A DNA stretch of 9,526 nt from Acidobacteriaceae bacterium (GTDB lineage Bacteria; Acidobacteriota; Terriglobia; Terriglobales; Acidobacteriaceae). A program made the position numbers and the translations under genes. The notes beneath the pieces are model-generated. The model searched no databases. It was not told the origin of the DNA and was given only the letters and a program-made list of their open reading frames with translations. This document shows positions 1 to 6,071 of the stretch, piece after piece (the stretch's first letter is position 1; the number at the start of each line of letters is the position of its first letter). The stretch lies in the NCBI GenBank assembly GCA_003162495.1, contig PMOF01000099.1:8454-17979 (forward strand), in the 5' to 3' direction.

Positions 1-2465
1 CCGCGATCGTCGAACATGGCGCGGACTTTGCCGAAGGTGTTGCCGACGATGTAGCTGTCGTTCAACCGCAGAGTGCCGTCCTGTACGAGGACGGTGGCCA
101 CAGCGCCGCGGCCGCGATCGAGCTTGGCTTCAATGACAGAGCCGACGGCTTTGCGGCCGGGGGTCGCTTTGGGTGCGCGGATGTCGGAGACGAGACAGAT
201 CATTTCCAGCAGCAGGTCGAGGTTAATGCGCTTCTTGGCCGAGACTTCGACGAAGACTGTGCCTTCTTCGCCGGCACCGGCCCACTCTTCAGGAATGAGC
301 CCGCGGTCGGCCAACTGCTTCTTGACGCGCTCGGGGTTGGCCTCGGGCTTGTCAATCTTGTTGACGGCCACGATGATGGGCACGTTGGCGGCCTTGGCGT
401 GATCGATGGCTTCGAGGGTTTGCGGCATTACGCCGTCGTCGGCAGCGACGACAATGACCACGATGTCAGTGACCTTTGCGCCGCGAGCTCTCATGCGGGT
501 GAAGGCTTCGTGACCTGGAGTGTCGAGGAAGACGATTTCGCGACCGGAGGCTGGAGAGCCTTCCTTGGAGAAGCGGACTTTGTAAGCGCCGATGTGCTGG
601 GTAATGCCACCAGCCTCGCCGGCTGCAACGTCGGTCTCGCGGATGGCATCGAGCAGGGAGGTCTTGCCGTGATCGACGTGGCCCATGACGGTGACCACGG
701 GGGAACGCGAGACTTCAAGCTCGCCGGTATTTTCGGCTTCGAGGACTTCCTCGATGGCCTGGTTGGCGATCTCTTCTTCGTAACTGATGACGGTGGCGGC
801 TGCGCCGAATTTGGCGGCGACGTCCTTGACCATTTCCGCGTCGAGGGACTGATTGACGGTGACGAAAACGCCGCTCATCAGCAGGGTCGCGATGAGATCC
901 TTGGCGCGCACGTCGAGCTTTTCAGCCAGGTCCTTAACGCTGATGCCTTCGGTGACGGTAATTTCGCGGGTGATGGGCAGCGGTTCTCCGCCATATTGCA
1001 CCCCGCCATAACGTGGCGGCGGCACGAAGCCCTTCATCGGGCCTTCCTTAGTCTTGGGATACTGCGGGCGTCCGCCGCGGCCCCTGGGAGCGGCACGTTG
1101 CGGACGAGGAGGCGCCTCGCCAGTGGACGGAGCGCCGCCGGCGCCAGGACGCGCACCGCCGAAACCGCCGGGACGGGGTGCACCAAATGCAGGCCGCGCG
1201 CCAAAGCCGGGACGCGCGCCGGGACCGCCGGCGCCAGGTCCGCCGGGTCCGGCATAGCCGCCTGGGGTGGTGCGTGTGGGGTGCTTGGGACGCGGTCCGC
1301 CGGCAAACTGGCCGGGCGCCTGCGGAGTTCCGGAGGCCGTGCGTTGTGGATAGCTGCCGGGACCACTCGACGGCCTGCGATCAAAGATCGGCTTGCCGCG
1401 CTGGATGCCGGGGGCCTGGTTTCCAGTGCCCTCGGTGGCGGCGGAAGGAACGACGACGGGCGCCTTGTAGACCGGCCGGGGCCCGGTTTGGGGCATGACC
1501 ATGCGGCGAGGGGGAGGCGCATGGGTTGGCGAGGCAGCGTGGGCATGGCCCTGGGTACGATGGGCTGAGACGGGTGCCGGATCGCCGAGGGTCGCAGTTT
1601 CGGGTGCAAATTCGATTGTTGGCGTACCTTTCTCGAGTTGGGCCACGAAGTATTCTGCGTCCGTAGCGGTGTCAAAGGCAGCCGGATTAATGGCTTCGCC
1701 GGAAGGCACGGTGCCAACCGGAGCGGGCCCGGCTGGAACTGCAGGCGGCTGAGCGGTAGCGCTGGATGCAACTGCTGCGGTGTGTGCGACAGCAGACTTG
1801 ACCGGCTTTTCGCCTGCGCGGGGATGGTCTTCGCGAACGACTGGCTGAGTGCCCGCGGTGACTGGCGGCTTGACCACGACAGCCACAGGAGGCGGCGTGA
1901 CCACAACCGCGTGTCGCGGTGCGGATATGGCGCCGGCCGGAGCTTTGGCGACGACTGGGCCGCTAGGCGGCCTGGATGCAATGGCCGGCGTCGCCGGCGT
2001 TGCGACGACCACAGGCGGCGCCACGCGAGGTTGGGGGACAATTTTGCGCGGTTCAGGACGAGCCGCTGGTGCTGGAGGCGTCACGGGCGCGGCCGTTGAG
2101 GGCGCTGCCTGGGGCGGCTCGGCGGGCTTGGCTTTCGGGCGCGCGGGCGCGTGACTTTCGCGCGCTTCTCCCTCTTCCTTTTGCTTGTTGGCCAGGATGG
2201 CTTTCATCACGTCGCCGGGCTTGGAGACGCGGGAGAGATCGATTTTGGGCGTAATGCTCTGGGCAGCGCGCGAACCCGCCGCACTACCGTGGCCGCCGCG
2301 CGATCCGCGCTCGTAGTGCGCGCGAACCTTTTCCGCCTCGAAGTCCTCGAGCGAACTGGAATGGGTCTTGCCGCCGGCCAGGCCCAGCTCCGCCAATATG
2401 TCAAGAATCTGCTTGCTCTTGACTTCCATCTCGCGCGCGAGATCGTTGATACGAACCTTACTCAT
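1..2465 (-). CDS. infB: Translation initiation factor IF-2, C-terminus beyond left edge
   Basis: IF-2 is the GTPase that brings initiator fMet-tRNA to the 30S subunit and promotes 50S joining. The first 821 codons are visible and the frame stays open to base 1; the remaining beta-barrel and tRNA-binding domains lie outside. The N-terminus ([20 protein letters not shown]) is a typical IF2_N module, residues about 1-55. A low-complexity linker of about 390 residues follows, Ala/Pro-rich and then Gly/Pro/Arg-rich, and a second IF2_N-like module sits near 500-560. The G domain is intact: G1 GHVDHGKT at 595-602, G3 DTPGH at 648-652, G4 NKID at 702-705, then SAKK. The ATG at 2463-2465 is preceded on the minus strand by GAGGCGG, a good Shine-Dalgarno sequence about 4 bases away. 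It is the third gene of the rimP-nusA-infB operon. The assignment is certain; only the 3' end is missing. Confidence 0.98.
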   Translation of the reverse strand, partial: MSKVRINDLAREMEVKSKQILDILAELGLAGGKTHSSSLEDFEAEKVRAHYERGSRGGHGSAAGSRAAQSITPKIDLSRVSKPGDVMKAILANKQKEEGEARESHAPARPKAKPAEPPQAAPSTAAPVTPPAPAARPEPRKIVPQPRVAPPVVVATPATPAIASRPPSGPVVAKAPAGAISAPRHAVVVTPPPVAVVVKPPVTAGTQPVVREDHPRAGEKPVKSAVAHTAAVASSATAQPPAVPAGPAPVGTVPSGEAINPAAFDTATDAEYFVAQLEKGTPTIEFAPETATLGDPAPVSAHRTQGHAHAASPTHAPPPRRMVMPQTGPRPVYKAPVVVPSAATEGTGNQAPGIQRGKPIFDRRPSSGPGSYPQRTASGTPQAPGQFAGGPRPKHPTRTTPGGYAGPGGPGAGGPGARPGFGARPAFGAPRPGGFGGARPGAGGAPSTGEAPPRPQRAAPRGRGGRPQYPKTKEGPMKGFVPPPRYGGVQYGGEPLPITREITVTEGISVKDLAEKLDVRAKDLIATLLMSGVFVTVNQSLDAEMVKDVAAKFGAAATVISYEEEIANQAIEEVLEAENTGELEVSRSPVVTVMGHVDHGKTSLLDAIRETDVAAGEAGGITQHIGAYKVRFSKEGSPASGREIVFLDTPGHEAFTRMRARGAKVTDIVVIVVAADDGVMPQTLEAIDHAKAANVPIIVAVNKIDKPEANPERVKKQLADRGLIPEEWAGAGEEGTVFVEVSAKKRINLDLLLEMICLVSDIRAPKATPGRKAVGSVIEAKLDRGRGAVATVLVQDGTLRLNDSYIVGNTFGKVRAMFDDR

Positions 2466-2502
2466 CCGCCTCTTTTCAGATTGTGCTACCCAAAGCCCTG
2501 AG

Positions 2503-2613
2503 AGCACTTTTCACTTCACATGTTGCTCTTTCATCATCGAGCAGGGTGGCTTTTTCTTGAGGAAAAAGCCACTTGGCTTCTCGGTTTCTGCAATCAGCAG
2601 AAGTGAAAGTGCT
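2503..2613 (-). other. Nested inverted-repeat element between nusA and infB, candidate structured RNA
   Basis: The 280-base gap between nusA and infB holds a set of nested complementary segments. The outer arms are AGCACTTTTCACTTC (2503-2517) and GAAGTGAAAGTGCT (2600-2613), 14 pairs with one bulged base. Inside is a perfect 11-base-pair hairpin, GTGGCTTTTTC at 2546-2556 with GAAAAAGCCAC at 2562-2572 and a 5-base loop. TGCTC/GAGCA (2524-2528/2539-2543) flanks it on one side. On the other is TTCTGC/GCAGAA (2586-2591/2597-2602), which shares three bases with the outer arm and so competes with it. The operon transcript would carry this as a branched fold ending about 38 bases before the infB start codon. 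No T-run follows the hairpin on either strand, so a simple terminator is unlikely. Role unknown: an infB leader, an RNA processing site or a small inserted repeat are all possible. Confidence 0.55.
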
Positions 2614-2745
2614 GCGATGCTCATAGCTACCCCATTGGCAATGGCTGCTCTCTCTACCTTGATCGTTTGTCCGGCCTTCAACGACGCGTGTCGTATGCGT
2701 GGTCTCGGCCGCCTGCTTGTCCCAGGTTGCACGTTCCGTTTCGCC

Positions 2746-4392
2746 CTATTCCCTGTCCAGCGGCTCCATATCTTCCGCATCAGGGACGCTGTCAATCGCC
2801 AGTTCGGCATCGGTAAGAGCGTCGTCTTCCGCGCCTTCCCGGGCTTCCATTTCCGTTTCGCCAAGGTTGTCGATTTCCGCCGCGGCTGCCTGCACGCTTT
2901 CGGCTTCTTCCAACACTTCCGCGGAGTTCTCGGTTTCCACTTCCGCGTCGTCGGCAATGACCGCGGGATTTACAATCTCCGCCGCACCCTTCTTTTTAAC
3001 GGCCTTTTTCACGGAAATGATCGGGTCGGCTTCCGCCGCAGCATCGGCTTCAGCGTGTTCAGCGTCCATGGCCTCGTCCTCGGCTGTTTCTGGTACATGG
3101 CCCTCTTCGCCCTCTTCAAAGTGGCCGAAGTAGTGGCGCACAGCCACGCTGATCCGTTCCAGCGTCTTTTCGCCGATGCCCGGAATCTCTTCGAGTTCCT
3201 CGGGCGTCATGTCGGCCAGCGCTTCGACGGTGGTGATGCCGGCGGCGACCAGCTTCTGAATAATGCCTTCGCCCAGTTCCGCGACCTGTTCGATGGGCGT
3301 CGAGGGGCCTCCGGTGAGAGCCTGCATCTGCTGCTCTACTTCCTGGCGCTTCTCCTCTTCGCTCTTGATGTCGATCTTCCAGCCCAGCAACTTGGCGGCG
3401 AGGCGCACGTTCTGGCCCTTTTTGCCGATGGCCAGCGACAGTTGCGTGTCGTCCACAATCACTTCGAGCTGCTTCTCCGTCAGATCGGAAATGGAGACGC
3501 GGCTCACCTTGGCGGGTTGCAGAGCCTTCTCAGCGAAGGTGGTGATTTCGTCGGAGAATTCAATGATGTCGATTTTCTCGCCGCGCAACTCGCGGATGAT
3601 GGATTGCACGCGCATGCCCTTCATGCCCACGCACGCGCCGACCGGATCCACGTCCTTGTCGCGGCTTTGCACGGCGATCTTGGTGCGCTCGCCGGCTTCG
3701 CGCGCAATGGCGCGAATGACGACGGTGTTGTCGTAGATCTCCGGGACTTCGGATTGAAACAAGTTAGACACCAGCTCCGGCGCGGCGCGCGAGACGATGA
3801 CCTGCGGCCCCTTGGCCGCGCGATCCACCTTGAGCAGCACCACGCGCACCCTCTCGCCGATCGAGAATTGCTCGAGGCGCGACTGCTCGCGCTTGGGGCA
3901 GCGGGCTTCCGCCTTGCCCAGATCGTAGATCACGTCCTGACCCTCGATGCGCTTGACAACGGCATTCAGCACTTCTTTTTCGCGGTGGGCATATTCGTTG
4001 AAAACCGTATCCCGTTCCGCCTCGCGCACTTTCTGGAAGATGACCTGCTTGGCCAGTTGCGCGGCGATGCGGCCCAGCGGACTGGTGTCGCGATAGAGAC
4101 GAATTTCGCTGCCCACTTCAACGCCCGGGGCCAACGCGCTGGCCTCTTCAAGCGTGATCTGGTTGAGCGGATCCTCCACTTGTTCGGCGTCGGCGACCAC
4201 GGTCTTGAAGATGTAGGCGGTGATCTCGCCGGTCTCTTTGTTCAGCTCGCCGCGCATGTTTTCCTGGGTCTTGTAAAACTTGCGCGTCGCCAGGGCGATG
4301 GCTTCCTCGACCGCCCCTACAACAATCTGGGGTTCGATGCCCTTTTCCTTGCTCAGGAGCTCGATACTCTGATACAGAACGCTGCTCGCCAT
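2746..4392 (-). CDS. nusA: Transcription termination/antitermination factor NusA
   Basis: NusA binds RNA polymerase and nascent RNA, modulating pausing, termination and antitermination. The 548-residue protein has the standard order: N-terminal polymerase-binding domain (about 1-130), S1 domain (about 131-201), then two KH domains. Their loops are GMKG at 256-259 (KH1) and GKKG at 323-326 (KH2). A single helix-hairpin-helix-type repeat (about 385-415, PGIGEKTLERI) comes next. From about residue 425 to the end is a strongly acidic tail (42 D/E and 7 K/R in 124 residues), interrupted by a basic island KKAVKKK near 462-468. E. coli NusA (495 aa) instead ends in two acidic-repeat domains. The start ATG (4390-4392) has only a weak purine-rich GAGAGAG upstream. 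The gap after rimP is 68 bases and holds a small imperfect hairpin (4425-4452), which fits cotranscription. Confidence 0.98.
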   Translation of the reverse strand: MASSVLYQSIELLSKEKGIEPQIVVGAVEEAIALATRKFYKTQENMRGELNKETGEITAYIFKTVVADAEQVEDPLNQITLEEASALAPGVEVGSEIRLYRDTSPLGRIAAQLAKQVIFQKVREAERDTVFNEYAHREKEVLNAVVKRIEGQDVIYDLGKAEARCPKREQSRLEQFSIGERVRVVLLKVDRAAKGPQVIVSRAAPELVSNLFQSEVPEIYDNTVVIRAIAREAGERTKIAVQSRDKDVDPVGACVGMKGMRVQSIIRELRGEKIDIIEFSDEITTFAEKALQPAKVSRVSISDLTEKQLEVIVDDTQLSLAIGKKGQNVRLAAKLLGWKIDIKSEEEKRQEVEQQMQALTGGPSTPIEQVAELGEGIIQKLVAAGITTVEALADMTPEELEEIPGIGEKTLERISVAVRHYFGHFEEGEEGHVPETAEDEAMDAEHAEADAAAEADPIISVKKAVKKKGAAEIVNPAVIADDAEVETENSAEVLEEAESVQAAAAEIDNLGETEMEAREGAEDDALTDAELAIDSVPDAEDMEPLDRE

Positions 4393-4460
4393 ACTCTGCT
4401 TGCTCTCTCGTGTGTCCCCGTCGCGAACCCGGCTTGCGTTTCGCTCCGGTTCAGTTGGGT

Positions 4461-5090
4461 TTAAATTTCCGGCACCAGTTGCGCCTTTTCGATGTTGTCG
4501 AGCGCGATCTCCACGGTGCTGACGCCTGTCTTCCTGCTCTTGCTGTTTTGCTTGACCGCGTTGAGGTCAAGCATGATGCTGTCTGCAGTGCCAGTTCCAT
4601 TTGCTGCCAACGGGCCTGCTACCAATCGTCCCTGCCAGTGGCGGTTGTTGCGGATGGGCTCGAAGGTCTGGATTTTAACCAGGCTGCCTGAAAACCTTTG
4701 AAACTCCTCCGTCTTGCTCAGCCTTCGATCCAGGCCCGGAGAACTTGCTTCCAGGGTGTACTCCGCGCCGGGAATCAGGTCTTCGACATCCAGCAGCACG
4801 CCGAAATCGCGGCTGAATGCTGCGCAATCTTCGTGCGTGATGCCGGAAAGCTGCTCCACGCTGAGTTTGCCTTCGCGCAATCGCTCGGGCAACTCTTCAA
4901 TTCCATCCGCGGCCGCTCCTGCCAAAATCGCCGCCTTCAATTGCGCGCGACCCTCGGCGTTCTTCTCGAGGTAAATCCGGAGAGTGCGCTCCTTGGCCGG
5001 GCCAATAAACTCAATGTCCACCACGTCCAGCCCGTGGGAGGCGGCCACTCTTGCCGCAGCGGTTCGAATTTCGTCCAGCTTGACTGCCAT
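4461..5090 (-). CDS. rimP: Ribosome maturation factor RimP
   Basis: RimP assists late 30S subunit assembly. The start is set at the ATG at 5088-5090, giving MAVKLDEIRTAAARVAASHG; the frame stays open further upstream, but that stretch crosses the leader terminator and looks non-coding. The 209-residue product shows the family core: GLDVVDIEFIG near 20-30, GITHEDCAAFSRDFGVLLDV near 83-102, and the signature EASSPGLDRRL near 114-124, followed by the Sm-like C-terminal domain. It is longer than usual (E. coli RimP is about 150 aa). Most of the excess is an Ala/Leu/Glu-rich insertion at about 45-82 in the N-terminal domain; the Sm-like domain also has extra residues (about 163-190). Upstream bases TGGAAACG give a modest ribosome site. 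It is the first gene of the operon, preceded by a structured leader. Confidence 0.96.
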   Translation of the reverse strand: MAVKLDEIRTAAARVAASHGLDVVDIEFIGPAKERTLRIYLEKNAEGRAQLKAAILAGAAADGIEELPERLREGKLSVEQLSGITHEDCAAFSRDFGVLLDVEDLIPGAEYTLEASSPGLDRRLSKTEEFQRFSGSLVKIQTFEPIRNNRHWQGRLVAGPLAANGTGTADSIMLDLNAVKQNSKSRKTGVSTVEIALDNIEKAQLVPEI

Positions 5091-5256
5091 CGTTTCCACA
5101 CCGCCTCGATGGCGGTTTGTCTGCCGGAGTGTTCGCCCCGGGTTGTGCCTTTGAGTCGGGGCTGCCTTGCCCCAAATAAAAAGTGGGCTGTGAGCCCACT
5201 CATCTCTCCGCCAGCCGGCCGACCCACGGCAACCATGGCGGACAAATTCGTCTGCA
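5091..5256 (-). promoter_or_regulatory. rimP operon 5' leader RNA (attenuator-type)
   Basis: The predicted transcript start is near 5256 and the rimP ATG is at 5090, leaving a leader of about 166 bases. In transcription order it holds a 7-base-pair helix, TCCGCCA (5242-5236) with TGGCGGA (5213-5207), enclosing a small GCCG/CGGC stem. The terminator hairpin (5200-5182) and a T-rich stretch follow, then a weak GGGGC/GCCCC hairpin (5173-5158) before the ribosome site. Within the first helix, GTGGGT (5227-5222) is nearly the same as the terminator's 5' arm. It could pair with the 3' arm instead, making an antiterminator. rimP leaders with premature terminators are described in proteobacteria (the Rfam rimP leader family), and E. 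coli has terminators ahead of rimP. The structure here is my reading; no covariation test was made. Confidence 0.55.
5174..5200 (-). terminator. Intrinsic terminator-like hairpin in the rimP leader
   Basis: On the minus strand AGTGGGCT, loop CAC, AGCCCACT forms a perfect 8-base-pair stem (5200-5182), followed directly by TTTTATTT (5181-5174). This is the textbook form of a Rho-independent terminator. No minus-strand gene ends just upstream of it; the next gene is brnT on the opposite strand, and rimP begins 83 bases downstream. Its position inside the operon leader therefore points to attenuation rather than to ending another transcript. Confidence 0.8.
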
Positions 5257-5262
5257 TCCCTA

Positions 5263-5291
5263 ACAATACGCCGAAATGAGGGGAATTTCAA
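5263..5291 (-). promoter_or_regulatory. Predicted sigma70-type promoter of rimP-nusA-infB
   Basis: Reading the minus strand, TTGAAA (5291-5286, 5 of 6 to the -35 consensus) is followed after exactly 17 bases by TATTGT (5268-5263, 4 of 6 to the -10 consensus). Transcription would start near 5256, about 56 bases before the leader terminator hairpin. This is the best-placed such pair I found upstream of rimP, but it is a consensus match only. Confidence 0.5.
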
Positions 5292-5427
5292 CCACCTGCG
5301 GCGGCCCACCCGCAGTGGGGCAGACGCCGCTTTCGCGGGCATGATGCAAGGCATCTGGGTGACCGCGTTGAATCGGGGCCTAGATGGGAAAGCGCGCTGC
5401 GCTGATCATTAGTCCCAATTTCGATGA

Positions 5428-5456
5428 TTGACATTTGAATATACAACGTATATACG
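5428..5456 (+). promoter_or_regulatory. Predicted promoter of the brnT-brnA operon
   Basis: A perfect -35 box TTGACA (5428-5433) is followed after 17 bases by TATACG (5451-5456, 4 of 6). The expected transcript start, near 5463, is only about two bases before the BrnT ATG at 5465, and no Shine-Dalgarno sequence fits there. The toxin mRNA therefore looks leaderless or nearly so. The promoter diverges from the rimP promoter, with about 136 bases between their -35 boxes. Confidence 0.65.
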
Positions 5457-5458
5457 TT
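5445..5458. promoter_or_regulatory. Perfect 14-base palindrome over the -10 box, likely antitoxin operator
   Basis: AACGTATATACGTT is its own reverse complement and covers the predicted -10 box of the toxin-antitoxin promoter. The core ATATAC also occurs 11 bases upstream (5439-5444 and 5450-5455), about one helical turn away. That spacing suits two adjacent ribbon-helix-helix dimers on one face of the DNA. Type II operons of this kind are normally repressed by the antitoxin or the toxin-antitoxin complex; binding here is inferred from position and symmetry. Confidence 0.6.
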
Positions 5459-5464
5459 TATTGG

Positions 5465-5764
5465 ATGGACTACCACTTCCTTTACCACGGGCAGCGCTTT
5501 GTGTGGGATTCGGAGAAGGCGTCCAGCAATGACCAAAAACATGGCGTGAGCTTTGAAGTTGCGTGTCAGGTCTTCTTCGATCCCTTTGTTCGCCTGGAAG
5601 ATGCAACTGACGGCGAAGAACAGCGGGACGCAGCGATCGGGTTCACCGAGGAATGGACAGTGCTCTGTGTCGTCCACCTGCTGCGGGAGGCTGACACAAT
5701 CCGCATCATTTCGGCACGGCCAGCAACTGCGCTGGAACGGAGGGCTTATGAAGGCGGCGCGTGA
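5465..5764 (+). CDS. brnT: BrnT family toxin (type II toxin-antitoxin, RelE-like RNase fold)
   Basis: The 99-residue product matches the BrnT (DUF497) pattern along its length: FVWDSEKASSNDQKHGVSF at 12-30, VFFDPF at 36-41, RDAAIGF at 54-60, and the C-terminal RIISARPATALERRAYE at 80-96. BrnT toxins are mRNA-cleaving ribonucleases that arrest growth when freed from the antitoxin. I chose the ATG at 5465. The frame could also start at TTG 5435, but that start lies between the promoter boxes and adds residues not typical of the family. The last 17 bases overlap the start of the antitoxin gene, which fits translational coupling. No family motif appears missing, so the toxin is probably intact. 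The exact RNA target is unknown. Confidence 0.9.
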   Translation: MDYHFLYHGQRFVWDSEKASSNDQKHGVSFEVACQVFFDPFVRLEDATDGEEQRDAAIGFTEEWTVLCVVHLLREADTIRIISARPATALERRAYEGGA

Positions 5765-6044
5765 ACGAATGCGGGAACGGTTAAGGAAAGACCGTCCGAT
5801 GACGGTGATCAGCCTTCGTATGCCAGAGGACGTGATCGAGGAGTTGAAAGAGATTGCGCCGTCGCTCGGCTTCTCCGGCTACCAGCCACTGATCCGCGCC
5901 TACATCGGCCAGGGTCTGCGCAAGGATCAAGCGCGGATGGAAAATTCGCAAGTGCAGGTGCTCACAGAGAGTCTCCGCAAGCATGGAATCGCCGATCAGA
6001 TCATCTCCGCGGCCATCGCCGAAGCGCAGCTCAAGAGCGCATAA
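5748..6044 (+). CDS. Ribbon-helix-helix antitoxin, BrnA/CopG-like
   Basis: This 98-residue protein is encoded directly after and overlapping the toxin. The start ATG (5748) is set by a strong GGAGG (5739-5743) four bases upstream; later in-frame ATGs at 5769 and 5799 lack such a site. The N-terminus is basic (residues 1-17). TVISLRMPEDVIEELKEIAP (19-38) is a ribbon-helix-helix strand and first helix, and GFSGYQPLIRAYIGQGLRKD (41-60) is the second helix with the GYQ..IRAY signature seen in BrnA/CopG-type antitoxins. The C-terminal part (61-98) is helical and should bind and neutralise the toxin. It probably represses its own promoter at the palindrome at 5445-5458. The sequence is CopG-like rather than textbook BrnA, so I leave the symbol blank. 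Confidence 0.85.
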   Translation: MKAARERMRERLRKDRPMTVISLRMPEDVIEELKEIAPSLGFSGYQPLIRAYIGQGLRKDQARMENSQVQVLTESLRKHGIADQIISAAIAEAQLKSA

Positions 6045-6051
6045 CCCCCGG

Positions 6052-6060
6052 TGCTAGACT
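6052..6060 (+). promoter_or_regulatory. Possible extended -10 promoter for the decarboxylase gene
   Basis: TGC followed by TAGACT has the form of an extended -10 element (TGn plus 4 of 6 to TATAAT). No convincing -35 box lies upstream. A start about 7 bases downstream, near 6067, would leave almost no leader before the ATG at 6072, which agrees with the lack of a Shine-Dalgarno sequence there. An inverted repeat GTGCT/AGCAC (6051-6055/6062-6066) overlaps it. Weak evidence. Confidence 0.3.
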
Positions 6061-6071
6061 CAGCACTATCT

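Noticed and set aside
1034..2099. Several long frames on both strands across the infB linker
   Set aside because: They arise from Gly/Pro/Ala/Arg-rich codons that lack stops in all frames. The infB frame is fixed by both flanking IF2_N modules and the G domain.
2546..2572. Perfect 11-base-pair hairpin as a rho-independent terminator between nusA and infB
   Set aside because: No T-run follows on either strand and infB must be expressed, so I treat it as part of a structured element instead.
2368..4464. Very long plus-strand frame (698 codons) opposite nusA
   Set aside because: It is the antisense shadow of nusA, rich in His/Leu/Phe from reverse-reading GC-rich codons. The minus-strand NusA is unmistakable.
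5296..5315. CTGCGG/CCGCAG hairpin just upstream of the rimP -35 box, and GATGC/GCATC at 5343-5355
   Set aside because: Short GC-rich inverted repeats are expected by chance in this composition; no T-run, and no link to a promoter element beyond closeness.
5288..5677. 129-codon minus-strand frame opposite brnT
   Set aside because: It lies antisense to most of brnT and runs through its promoter; no family motif, signal or ribosome site was seen, while the plus strand is a clear BrnT.
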